Assembly (NCBI RefSeq): GCF_034119845.1
Contig: NZ_CP139420.1
Span: 2,086,001 to 2,150,000, forward strand
Source: Flavobacterium sp. NG2
GTDB lineage: Bacteria > Bacteroidota > Bacteroidia > Flavobacteriales > Flavobacteriaceae
Direction: 5' to 3'
DNA length: 64,000 nucleotides
Position 1 is the first letter of the stretch. The number at the start of each line of letters is the position of its first letter. A program made the translations under genes and the position numbers. Shown here one piece after another: positions 46,661 to 55,019 of this stretch. Under the pieces are notes generated by a model that saw only the letters and a list, made by a program, of their open reading frames with translations, was not told where the DNA came from and made no database searches.

Positions 46661-48130
46661 ATGAATACAACAGCAAATTCCAATTATTTATGGAAGTTAA
46701 CATTAGTAGCCACTCTAGGCGGACTTTTGTTTGGTTATGATACAGCAGTAATATCCGGGACGGTAAGTTCATTGGATAAGTTTTTTGTAATGCCTTTTGG
46801 TTTAGGAGAGCTTGAAGCAAATGCAAGATTAGGTTTTTTAGTCTCTAGTGCCTTGATAGGATGTATTATTGGAGGTGTTTTTGGCGGGCTAATTAGCAAA
46901 AAATTTGGTCGAAAAAACGGCCTTATTTTAGCAGCAGTTTTGTTTTTAATATCTGCCATTGGATCAGCTATGCCAGAAATGTTATTGAGACCAATTGGTG
47001 AAGGTGATCACACTTTTATCTATGTATTTGTGGTATATCGTATCATTGGAGGTGTTGGAGTCGGATTAGCTTCTATGTTATCGCCTTTGTATATTGCTGA
47101 AATAGCCCCAGCCAAAAGCAGAGGAAAACTGGTTTCGATGAATCAATTTGCCATCATTTTTGGTATGCTTGTGGTTTATTTTGTGAACTATTATATCGCT
47201 CAACAAGGGGATTCTACTTGGTTGGATTCAATCGGTTGGAGATGGATGTTTGCTTCTGAAATTATTCCTGCAGCTTTATTTCTTTTCTTTTTGTTTTTTG
47301 TACCTGATACGCCAAGGTCTTTGTTGTTGAAATCACAACCTGAAAAAGCATTGGAAGTATTAGTTAAAGTGAATGGAAAAGCTGAGGCTAATAAAATTTT
47401 AGAGGAAATAAAAAGTACGGTGGTTCAAAGTTCAGGAAAGTTATTTTCATATGGAATTCCTGTTATTGTATTTGGTGTTTTAATTTCAGTTTTCCAACAG
47501 TTTGTAGGGATAAATGTAGTGTTGTATTATGCTCCCGAAATTTTCAAAAGCATGGGGTCAGGAACCGATACTGCTTTGTTACAAACCATCATTGTAGGAG
47601 GTGTGAATTTGATTTTTACGGTAATTGCTATTCAAACGGTGGATAGTGTGGGTAGAAAACCATTAATGATGATTGGTGCTTTAGGAATGGCTGTAGCGAT
47701 GTTTGCTTTAGGAACAGCATTTTTTACAAATTCATTAGGAATGTTTGCCTTAATCTGCATGTTAGTTTATGTGGCAGCATTTGCGATGAGTTGGGGACCT
47801 GTAGCTTGGGTATTATTATCTGAGATGTTCCCGAACGATGTGCGTGGAAAAGCCTTGGCTGTTGCCGTGGCAGCACAATGGATTTCTAATTATGTGGTGT
47901 CTTGGACTTTCCCTATGATGGATAAAAATAGTTATCTACTAGCACAATTCAATCATGGTTTTGCGTATTGGATTTACGGTTTGATGGGCGTTTTAGCGAT
48001 GCTATTTATTTGGAAATATATTCCAGAGACCAAAGGAAAGACTTTGGAAGATATGAATAATTTATGGAGTGAAAAAGTGAATGAAGAAACTGAAATCGAT
48101 TCCGTTTCTACTTCTCAAATAATAAAATAA
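46661..48130 (+). CDS. xylE: Sugar porter, MFS family (xylose/proton symporter-like)
   Basis: This 489-residue, 12-helix carrier belongs to the sugar porter family. The signature motifs are present: GKKFGRKNG-type SKKFGRKNG, RIIGGVGVGLASMLSPLYIAE and the final PETKGKTLED. D-xylose import with a proton is inferred from its place after xylA; glucose or arabinose transport cannot be excluded. It begins 328 bases after xylA, beyond a dispersed repeat, and the transaldolase gene follows after 13 bases. Confidence 0.88.
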   Translation: MNTTANSNYLWKLTLVATLGGLLFGYDTAVISGTVSSLDKFFVMPFGLGELEANARLGFLVSSALIGCIIGGVFGGLISKKFGRKNGLILAAVLFLISAIGSAMPEMLLRPIGEGDHTFIYVFVVYRIIGGVGVGLASMLSPLYIAEIAPAKSRGKLVSMNQFAIIFGMLVVYFVNYYIAQQGDSTWLDSIGWRWMFASEIIPAALFLFFLFFVPDTPRSLLLKSQPEKALEVLVKVNGKAEANKILEEIKSTVVQSSGKLFSYGIPVIVFGVLISVFQQFVGINVVLYYAPEIFKSMGSGTDTALLQTIIVGGVNLIFTVIAIQTVDSVGRKPLMMIGALGMAVAMFALGTAFFTNSLGMFALICMLVYVAAFAMSWGPVAWVLLSEMFPNDVRGKALAVAVAAQWISNYVVSWTFPMMDKNSYLLAQFNHGFAYWIYGLMGVLAMLFIWKYIPETKGKTLEDMNNLWSEKVNEETEIDSVSTSQIIK

Positions 48131-48143
48131 TTAAAAAAAAGAA

Positions 48144-48797
48144 ATGAAATTTTTTATAGATACAGCAAATTTAAGTGAAATAGCAGAAGCACAAGCTTTA
48201 GGGGTATTAGACGGAGTAACAACCAATCCATCGTTAATGGCTAAAGAAGGCATTACTGGAAAGGATAATATTTTGAAACATTATTTAGCTATCTGCAATA
48301 TTGTGGATGGTGATGTCTCTGCCGAAGTAATTGCAACAGATTTTGAAGGTATGGTGCGTGAGGGTGAAGAATTGGCAGCTTTACATCCTCAAATTGTGGT
48401 AAAATTACCTATGATAAGTGATGGAGTGAAAGCTTGTAAATATTTTTCAGATAAAGGAATTAGAACCAATGTAACTCTTGTTTTTTCAGTAGGTCAAGCT
48501 TTATTGGCGGCAAAAGCAGGGGCAACTTATGTGTCTCCTTTCCTTGGACGATTAGATGATATTTGTACGGATGGTATGGGATTGATTGCTGAAATCAGAC
48601 AAGTATATGATAATTACGATTTTCAAACGCAAATATTGTCTGCTTCTGTTCGTAATACGATGCACGTTGTTAATTGTGCTAAATTGGGTTCAGATGTAAT
48701 GACAGGACCATTATCGTCTATTACTGGATTATTGAAACACCCATTGACAGATAGCGGATTAGCACAGTTTTTAGCCGATTATCAAAAAGGAAATTAA
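48144..48797 (+). CDS. Transaldolase, short form (fructose-6-phosphate aldolase-like)
   Basis: This 217-residue TIM-barrel enzyme of the small transaldolase/FSA group has the opening [23 protein letters not shown] and the Schiff-base lysine in VVKLPM (about residue 86). Tyr in [14 protein letters not shown] positions is replaced by Phe as in transaldolase-like members. In the non-oxidative pentose phosphate pathway it moves three carbons from sedoheptulose-7-phosphate. It lies between the sugar porter and the split transketolase. Confidence 0.9.
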   Translation: MKFFIDTANLSEIAEAQALGVLDGVTTNPSLMAKEGITGKDNILKHYLAICNIVDGDVSAEVIATDFEGMVREGEELAALHPQIVVKLPMISDGVKACKYFSDKGIRTNVTLVFSVGQALLAAKAGATYVSPFLGRLDDICTDGMGLIAEIRQVYDNYDFQTQILSASVRNTMHVVNCAKLGSDVMTGPLSSITGLLKHPLTDSGLAQFLADYQKGN

Positions 48798-48799
48798 GG

Positions 48800-49642
48800 A
48801 TGGAAATCAATCAACTGCAAGAGATTGTTAGCCAAACTAGAAGGGATATTTTGCGAATGGTTCACAAAGTAAATTCAGGGCATCCTGGAGGTTCTTTGGG
48901 CTGTACGGAATTTATGGTGGCACTTTATAATGAAGTGATGGAACTAAAAGAAGGTTTTGATATGCATGCGATAAATGAAGATGTTTTCTTCTTGTCAAAC
49001 GGTCATATTTCGCCTGTTTTTTATAGTGTTCTGGCACGAAAAGGATATTTTTCTATTGAAGAGTTGAACTCTTTTCGCTTATTAAATTCTAGACTACAAG
49101 GTCATCCTACAACGCATGAAGGGTTAGAGGGAGTTCGCATTGCTTCAGGTTCTTTGGGACAAGGAATGTCGGTTGCCATTGGAACGGCATTGACTAAAAA
49201 ACTGAATAATGATAGTCATTTAGTCTACAGTTTGCACGGAGACGGTGAATTGCAAGAAGGTCAAAACTGGGAAGCGATTATGTTTGCTTCAGCTAAAAAT
49301 ATTGATAATTACATTGCCACCATCGATTTTAATGGACAACAAATTGACGGCCCTACAGACAAAGTCTTGAACATGGGAAGTTTGAAAGCTAAGTTTGAAG
49401 CCTTTGACTGGGATGTTCTTGAAATTAAAGAGGGAAATTCTATCGAAGCCGTTATTAAAGGAATGAAAGAAGCAAAAGCAAGAACGGGTAAAGGAAAACC
49501 AGTTTGTGTATTGCTTCATACGGTAATGGGACATGGTGTTGATTTTATGATGTACACCCATGCTTGGCACGGAAAAGCACCTAATGATGAGCAATTAGCA
49601 AATGCATTAAGTCAAAATCCAGAAACTTTAGGCGATTATTAG
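48800..49642 (+). CDS. Transketolase, N-terminal subunit
   Basis: This 280-residue protein is the thiamine-diphosphate-binding half of transketolase. It has HPGGSLGCTEF near the start, HGDGELQEGQNWEA (the GDG...N diphosphate motif) and GHGVDFMMYTHAWHG. The other half follows as a separate gene, so the enzyme is a two-subunit form. It starts two bases after the transaldolase stop. It recycles xylulose-5-phosphate from the xylose pathway. Confidence 0.93.
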   Translation: MEINQLQEIVSQTRRDILRMVHKVNSGHPGGSLGCTEFMVALYNEVMELKEGFDMHAINEDVFFLSNGHISPVFYSVLARKGYFSIEELNSFRLLNSRLQGHPTTHEGLEGVRIASGSLGQGMSVAIGTALTKKLNNDSHLVYSLHGDGELQEGQNWEAIMFASAKNIDNYIATIDFNGQQIDGPTDKVLNMGSLKAKFEAFDWDVLEIKEGNSIEAVIKGMKEAKARTGKGKPVCVLLHTVMGHGVDFMMYTHAWHGKAPNDEQLANALSQNPETLGDY

Positions 49643-49649
49643 AAAGTTG

Positions 49650-49695
49650 GCAGTGGTCAGTTTTTAGTATTCAGTTTTTTTGACTGGAGCTAAAA
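49650..49695 (+). repeat. CAGT-word repeat between transketolase halves
   Basis: The words GGCAGTGGTCAGTTTTTAGT and ATTCAGTTTTTTTGACTGG are spaced by about ten bases and occupy the gap between the two subunit genes. It resembles other degenerate phased intergenic repeats in this window. Confidence 0.45.
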
Positions 49696-49715
49696 TCTTT
49701 AAAAAAGAAAAGAAT

Positions 49716-50672
49716 ATGAAAAAATACACATACACAGAAGAAAAAGATACTCGTTCAGGTTTTGGAGCAGGTTTAGCAGCCTTAGGAAGATCAAATCCTA
49801 ATGTGGTAGCTTTATGTGCTGACCTTATAGGCTCACTTAAGATGGAGAAATTTATTGAAGAAAACCCAGAGCGTTTTGTTCAAGTGGGAATTGCCGAAGC
49901 TAATATGATGTGTATTGCGGCGGGAATGACAATAGGAGGTAAAATTCCATTTACAGGAACTTTTGCGAATTTTTCTACAGGTAGAGTGTACGATCAAATT
50001 CGTCAATCGATTGCGTATTCTGATAAGAATGTTAAGATTTGTGCTTCGCATGCAGGATTGACATTGGGTGAAGATGGAGCAACACACCAAATTTTAGAAG
50101 ATATTGGTTTGATGAAAATGTTGCCTGGAATGACGGTAATCAACACTTGTGATTACAATCAAACCAAAGCGGCAACTATCGCTATTGCTGATTATGAAGG
50201 ACCTGTTTATTTGCGCTTTGGACGTCCTGTAGTACCTGTTTTTACACCCGAAGATCAGGTGTTTGAAGTAGGGAAAGCAGTGATGCTTAACGAAGGTGCT
50301 GACGTAACTATTGTTGCTACAGGACACTTGGTTTGGGAAGCCATTTTAGCAGGTGAAGAACTAGAAAAATTAGGTATTGATGCCGAAATAATCAACATTC
50401 ACACCATTAAACCGTTGGATGCTAATGCAATTTTAAAGTCGGTGGCTAAAACAGGTTGTATTGTTACTTGTGAGGAACATAATTATTTAGGAGGATTAGG
50501 TGAAAGCATTGCAGGATTATTATCATTGAATGAACCAACTCCTCAGGAATATGTGGCGACCAAAGATACTTTTGGCGAAAGCGGTACTCCTGCGCAATTA
50601 ATGGCAAAATACGGATTGAATGCTGAGGCAATTGTCAAAGCAACTCAAAAAGTATTGGCTAGAAAAAAATAA
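49716..50672 (+). CDS. Transketolase, C-terminal subunit
   Basis: This 318-residue protein holds the pyrimidine-binding and C-terminal parts of transketolase. Motifs are DTRSGFGAGL, VGIAEANMMCIAAG (catalytic Glu), GLTLGEDGATHQ and YLRFGRP. The frame opens at 49680, but the MKKYTYTEEKDT start at 49716 matches the family and follows the CAGT repeat, so I chose it. It ends the xylose operon; the terminator is at 50721-50758. Confidence 0.92.
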   Translation: MKKYTYTEEKDTRSGFGAGLAALGRSNPNVVALCADLIGSLKMEKFIEENPERFVQVGIAEANMMCIAAGMTIGGKIPFTGTFANFSTGRVYDQIRQSIAYSDKNVKICASHAGLTLGEDGATHQILEDIGLMKMLPGMTVINTCDYNQTKAATIAIADYEGPVYLRFGRPVVPVFTPEDQVFEVGKAVMLNEGADVTIVATGHLVWEAILAGEELEKLGIDAEIINIHTIKPLDANAILKSVAKTGCIVTCEEHNYLGGLGESIAGLLSLNEPTPQEYVATKDTFGESGTPAQLMAKYGLNAEAIVKATQKVLARKK

Positions 50673-50720
50673 ATTTTTTATAAAGAATAAGTATCTACTG
50701 GACATCATTTTCTAGAGATG

Positions 50721-50758
50721 AAATGCGATAGGAATACTTTTCTTGTCGCATTTTTTTG
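50721..50758 (+). terminator. Terminator of the xylose operon
   Basis: AAATGCGA (50721-50728) pairs with TCGCATTT (50746-50753), followed by seven T. It lies 48 bases after the transketolase stop. Confidence 0.85.
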
Positions 50759-50767
50759 TTCATAAAA

Positions 50768-50817
50768 TTTTTAGCCACGAATTAATTAAGTTTAATTTTT
50801 TAATTCGTGGCTAAAAA
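50768..50817. terminator. Long hairpin with A/T flanks, second terminator
   Basis: TTTTTAGCCACGAATTA and TAATTCGTGGCTAAAAA are exact reverse complements, with a 16-base loop. The words CCACGAATTA make it a member of the phased ACGAATTA repeat family, and it may end transcription from either side. Confidence 0.75.
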
Positions 50818-50881
50818 AAAAAAATAAACATGCAATAAATGCTTTTTGTTTTAAAGGGTAGAATTCAAATGCTAAAAAAAT

Positions 50882-51865
50882 ATGAGTACCAAAAAAATAA
50901 AATGGGGAATTTTAGGATTGGGAAATATTGCCAATCAATTTGCTTTTGACTTAGCTTTGGTAGCTGACGCCGAATTGTATGCGGTAGCTTCTCGAAGTAT
51001 AGACAAGGCTAATGCTTTTGCAGAAAAACACCATGCTACAGTTGTTTATGAAGATTATACTACCCTTATCAATGATCCTCAAGTAGATATTATTTATATC
51101 GCCACACCACACGACTCGCATGCATCACTTGCAGTTCAGGCTTTGAATGAAAAAAAGCATGTGTTATGCGAAAAACCAGTGGCATTGAATCACAAACAAG
51201 CTTCGGAAATGGTTGCGGCAGCCAAAGCCAACGGCCGTTTCTTTATGGAAGCTTTTTGGACACGATTTAATCCTTCTTTTCAGCAAGCACTTTTGAAAAT
51301 AAAGCAAGGAGAACTTGGAGAAATACGATATATCAATGCTGATTTTTCATATTTGATTAACAATCCTAGCGGTAGAATGACCGATTTAGATTTGGGTGGT
51401 GGTTCGCTATTAGATATGGGCGTTTATCCTTTAATGCTAGCTTATGTGGTGCTTGGTAAGCCTGAAAAGGTCTTGGCTTCGGGATTGTTTTTTGAAACGG
51501 GGGCAGACCAACAAACAGCGATGATTTTGCAATATAAAAACGCACAAGCGGTGTTGCAAAGTAGTTTTATGTCGCATTCGAATATGGTGGCGACTATTAG
51601 CGGAACGGCTGGCAGAATTAACTTAAATGGCTTTTGGCATGAAGCCCAAGGCTTTAATTTTATAAAAAGTGACCATCAAACGGAATATTGTTTTCCTACC
51701 AAAGGAAGAGGATTTACCTATGAAATTGAAGAATGTCATAAATGTATTCAACAAGAAGCTATTGAAAGCACAGTTTGGTCCCATCAAAATTGTTTGGACT
51801 TGATTTCTATTGTTGATGCAGTACGAGTACAAACCGGTTTAAAATATACCATAGATGAAAACTAA
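50882..51865 (+). CDS. Gfo/Idh/MocA family oxidoreductase
   Basis: This 327-residue NAD(P)-dependent oxidoreductase has the Rossmann start WGILGLGNIANQFAFDL and the conserved CEKPVALN (Glu-Lys-Pro). The C-terminal half is an open beta-sheet domain (residues 130-320). Its neighbours, an aldose epimerase and xylose genes, suggest oxidation of a pentose or uronate; similarity to NADP-dependent xylose dehydrogenases is plausible but unproven. It starts a new unit after two terminators. Confidence 0.9.
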   Translation: MSTKKIKWGILGLGNIANQFAFDLALVADAELYAVASRSIDKANAFAEKHHATVVYEDYTTLINDPQVDIIYIATPHDSHASLAVQALNEKKHVLCEKPVALNHKQASEMVAAAKANGRFFMEAFWTRFNPSFQQALLKIKQGELGEIRYINADFSYLINNPSGRMTDLDLGGGSLLDMGVYPLMLAYVVLGKPEKVLASGLFFETGADQQTAMILQYKNAQAVLQSSFMSHSNMVATISGTAGRINLNGFWHEAQGFNFIKSDHQTEYCFPTKGRGFTYEIEECHKCIQQEAIESTVWSHQNCLDLISIVDAVRVQTGLKYTIDEN

Positions 51866-52871
51866 TATACTTGAGGATACTATTGAGAACAATGGGAATC
51901 CTACATTACGAATTGTAACGATAAAAAACGAAAACGGAATGACGCTCCAGTTGACTAATTATGGAGCAACCATTATGAGTTTAAAAGTGCCTAATAAACA
52001 AGGGACTTTGACTGAAGTAAATGTTGGATTGGAATCAGTTGAAGATTATTTGGGAGTGATATATAAAGAGAATCCATTGTATTTAGGAAGTTCGATAGGG
52101 CGTTATGCTGGACGTATTTCAAAGGGAAGTTTTTTTGTAAATAATGATCAATACCAAATATATCATGACGATGGAGTGCATTTGCATGGTGGTAAATCGG
52201 GATTTGATGACAAACTTTGGGAGATATCTAAAATCACAGAAACTACTGTTGAAATGCGTTATTTGAGTCCTCATCTGGAAGAAGGGTATCCAGGTAATTT
52301 GGCTGTGAAAGTGATCTTTGAATTGACAGAGAACAATGCTTTGAAGATTACATATACTGCTAAAACGGACAGTGCTTGTCCTGTAAATTTGACCAGTCAT
52401 CCGTATTTCAATTTGAATGGGAAAGGAACTGTTTTACAACATGATTTAAAAATAAACAGTAGTGCTTATCTCGAAGTAAGTTCACAATTATTACCTTCAG
52501 GAAAAATCCTTAATTCAGAACATACTAATTTTGATAGGAGAGAATTTTCTAAATTAGGGAGAGAAGATTTTATTGGTTTTGATGATACATTTGTGTTGGA
52601 TGCAGCGCCTATTAAAGCCATATTGTTTTCGGCTGAAACGGGAATTGAACTTAATGTGTATTCCAATCAAAAAGGAATGGTGGTTTTTACTCCAAAATAC
52701 TTTCCAGACTTGCCTTTTGCCATAGATTTTTCAAATATTGCATTTCCTGCTATTTGTTTTGAACCTCAAAATTTCCCTGATGCTCCCCATTATTCGGATT
52801 TTCCAAATTCAATTTTAGAACCAGGAGAAAAATATTCTAATGAAATTATTTATGCCTTCTCTATACGTTAA
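51855..52871 (+). CDS. galM: Aldose 1-epimerase (mutarotase)
   Basis: This 338-residue beta-sandwich enzyme interconverts alpha and beta sugars. It has the substrate-binding GRYAGRISKG, the catalytic LTSHPYFNLNG (His) and the final acidic ICFEPQNFPDAPH (Glu). There is no signal peptide, so it acts in the cytoplasm. It overlaps the oxidoreductase gene by 11 bases. Its position suggests it supplies the right anomer of xylose to xylose isomerase or the oxidoreductase. Confidence 0.93.
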   Translation: MKTNILEDTIENNGNPTLRIVTIKNENGMTLQLTNYGATIMSLKVPNKQGTLTEVNVGLESVEDYLGVIYKENPLYLGSSIGRYAGRISKGSFFVNNDQYQIYHDDGVHLHGGKSGFDDKLWEISKITETTVEMRYLSPHLEEGYPGNLAVKVIFELTENNALKITYTAKTDSACPVNLTSHPYFNLNGKGTVLQHDLKINSSAYLEVSSQLLPSGKILNSEHTNFDRREFSKLGREDFIGFDDTFVLDAAPIKAILFSAETGIELNVYSNQKGMVVFTPKYFPDLPFAIDFSNIAFPAICFEPQNFPDAPHYSDFPNSILEPGEKYSNEIIYAFSIR

Positions 52872-53051
52872 CATAAAAACATCTAAAATCTTTTTATAAA
52901 CAGCCACTTAGTACTATTGGTATCCTAGTTTGGTACTTTAAAACCCTCTATTAGACTTAAATTTGTTAAAGAGATAATAGGAATTGAAGTGAGCTAATTA
53001 GTTGTTCTTGTTGTTGTTAATTAAGATTTTATAAATATAAATTATATTTCA

Positions 53052-54098
53052 ATGGATTTTTCTAAAAATATCATCATTGACGAGGAATCAAGAGTTCCAA
53101 AGTACAGACAGATTGTAGAAGCTGTAATTCATAATATTTCAAATGGAAAAATTAGAGTCAATGAAAAAATTCCATCTATAAATTTTTTTAGTGAAGAATT
53201 TGGTTTGTCGAGAGATACTGTCGAGAGAGCTTATAATATTTTGAAAGAAAGGAAAATAATCACTTCTATCAGAGGTAAGGGATATTATATTACCAGAACA
53301 GATTTGATTTCTAAAATTAATGTTTTATTTCTGGTTAATAAATTGAGTTCATATAAGATGATTATGTATAATGAATTTATTAACAGCATAGGACCAAGCG
53401 CTCATGTTGATTTACATATTTATCATTGTGATGAATCTTTGTTTTTAAATTTGTTAGAGAAATTTAAATCGGCCTATGATTATTATGTGATAATGCCACA
53501 TTTTAAAACTGAGGATTTGAAACATATAAGTTATACTCCTCAAGTTTTAGAAACTCTTAAAGAGATTCCTTCTGAAAAATTAATTTTGATGGATAATAAT
53601 AATATGAATATAGGCAATGGTGTTGCTGAAATTTATCAAGACTTTGAAGAAGATATCTATAATGGATTGAAGGAAGGTTTAGAAAAAATACTGAAATACA
53701 GTAAATTGATTTTAGTTTACCCAGAAAAATCAGTCTATCCTTATCCAAGACGAATTTTACATGGCTTTAGAAAATTTTGTGTTGAATTTAATATTGATTT
53801 CCAAGTTATTAATGAGGTGTGTGCAGATATTGTCTTAAAAAAAGGGGATCTGTTTATTACAATTGCCGAAACTGATTTGGTTATTTTGATTAATCAAATT
53901 AGGAATGAAGAATTTGTTTTAGGAAATGACATTGGTGTTATTTCATATAACGATTCACCACTCAAAGATTTATTAGGTATATCCGTACTTTCAACAGATT
54001 TTGTCTTTATAGGAAAAAGAACAGCTAACATGATTTTGAATCATGAAAAAGATAAAATTAGAGCACCTTTTAGGTTTATTGATAGAAACTCTATTTAG
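53052..54098 (+). CDS. GntR-family regulator with LacI-like sensor domain (second copy)
   Basis: This 348-residue regulator is a paralogue of the one at 42510. The winged helix contains VPKYRQIVEAVIHN and LSRDTVERAYNILKER, and the sensor domain ends in DIGVISYNDSPLKDL and VLSTDFVFIG. The recognition helix is nearly the same as in the first copy, so both may bind the same heptamer-repeat sites. It stands alone before a polysaccharide utilisation locus and is followed by its own terminator. A weak operator-like stretch (52910-52937) precedes it. Confidence 0.9.
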   Translation: MDFSKNIIIDEESRVPKYRQIVEAVIHNISNGKIRVNEKIPSINFFSEEFGLSRDTVERAYNILKERKIITSIRGKGYYITRTDLISKINVLFLVNKLSSYKMIMYNEFINSIGPSAHVDLHIYHCDESLFLNLLEKFKSAYDYYVIMPHFKTEDLKHISYTPQVLETLKEIPSEKLILMDNNNMNIGNGVAEIYQDFEEDIYNGLKEGLEKILKYSKLILVYPEKSVYPYPRRILHGFRKFCVEFNIDFQVINEVCADIVLKKGDLFITIAETDLVILINQIRNEEFVLGNDIGVISYNDSPLKDLLGISVLSTDFVFIGKRTANMILNHEKDKIRAPFRFIDRNSI

Positions 54099-54124
54099 AG
54101 TTTATAACACAATTCTAAATTAGT

Positions 54125-54164
54125 AAAGCACCATAAACAGAATCGTTTTTGGTGCTTTTTTTTT
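54125..54164 (+). terminator. Terminator of the second GntR-type gene
   Basis: AAAGCACC (54125-54132) pairs with GGTGCTTT (54151-54158), followed by nine T. It lies 26 bases after the stop. Confidence 0.88.
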
Positions 54165-54184
54165 GTCTTATTCTGTTGATATCC

Positions 54185-54201
54185 AATCCTGTACTGTTTG
54201 T
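54185..54201 (-). promoter_or_regulatory. Operator-like site F (one good half)
   Basis: On the minus strand the half CAGGATT is preceded, ten bases earlier, by ACAAACA, which keeps only the final ACA of the consensus. It points away from SusC and is therefore a weaker member of the site family. Confidence 0.4.
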
Positions 54202-54385
54202 TATTGGTAGCGCTTGTAAATGGTTTTAGAAAACTCAATATATTATAAAGATTTGGCAGTATTAACCTCTTGATTGATTGTGAATAACAGAATTTATAGT
54301 ATGTGAACTCTTTTTAATTTTTGTTGTAGAAGTTTAATGTTTGTTCAATTTTTTGTCCTAAATGTTAATGTAAATGTTAAAATAG

Positions 54386-54402
54386 CAGGATAGTTCAGGA
54401 TA
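54386..54402 (+). promoter_or_regulatory. Operator site D (perfect direct heptamer repeat)
   Basis: CAGGATA, GTT, CAGGATA: two identical heptamers ten bases apart. It lies 618 bases before susC. A near-match to the -7 consensus (TTACTTTG, 54423-54430) lies just downstream. Confidence 0.65.
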
Positions 54403-55019
54403 CTTCTATTGATGTTTTTTGCTTACTTTGTAAATATGATTGAATTCTATAACGACTCACCATCAAAATAATAATTGGGGATTTCGGTGATGACTTCAGA
54501 ATTTATATCTCACAAACAAACCGTCTTATTATCCTCGCCAATAAGCTTAAAAGGGTTACGGTTCCTTTAAGTATCGCTTATTGAAATTCAATTTTATTTA
54601 TTTGCATAATTTCATGTAAGTATTAGCAAAACATTCTATTTAATAATGTTTTGGCCTAATTAATTTGCTTTATTTTTTAATTGATTATTGCAAATTTTTT
54701 TAATGATTCACCTTCAAAATTTTTAGTGCAAATTTTGATAACGAATTTAAATTCTTTTAAATACAAGCCGCTAACCTAATCTTCTGTAATGAGGAGGATC
54801 TTGTTCGGACTTTTTTTAATGATAATTATATTTTCATTTAATTATTGATAAAATTTTAACACAATAACGCTAAAGTAGCATTTTTAAGGACGCTTTTGAC
54901 TGCTTGTTTGCTTTATTTGTAATTTGATTAAATAGATGTTTTACCTATTTAGTTTATAAACTTCGAGTTGTTTCGTACAACCAAATATTAATTTTTTTAC
55001 ATTAAAACTAACTAAGATT
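54403..55019 (+). promoter_or_regulatory. Long structured leader of the SusC operon
   Basis: This 617-base AT-rich stretch has no gene. A two-part hairpin pairs AATAAGC (54540-54546) with GCTTATT (54576-54582) and, inside it, TTAAAAGG with CCTTTAA. A second hairpin pairs CAAAATTT (54715-54722) with AAATTTTG (54730-54737). The phrase GAYTCACCWTCAAAAT occurs twice, near 54465 and 54705. No consensus promoter was found close to susC, so transcription may start beside site D, giving a long leader that could be a control point. Confidence 0.45.

Noticed and set aside
49650..49715. Frameshifted single transketolase gene
   Set aside because: The two halves have separate starts and stops and match known two-subunit transketolases, and a repeat lies between them; there is no sign of a broken gene.
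52910..52937. Operator-like stretch before the second GntR-type gene
   Set aside because: It contains TATCCTA with GTACT words on both sides, but the spacing is off by one, so I did not list it as a site of the family.
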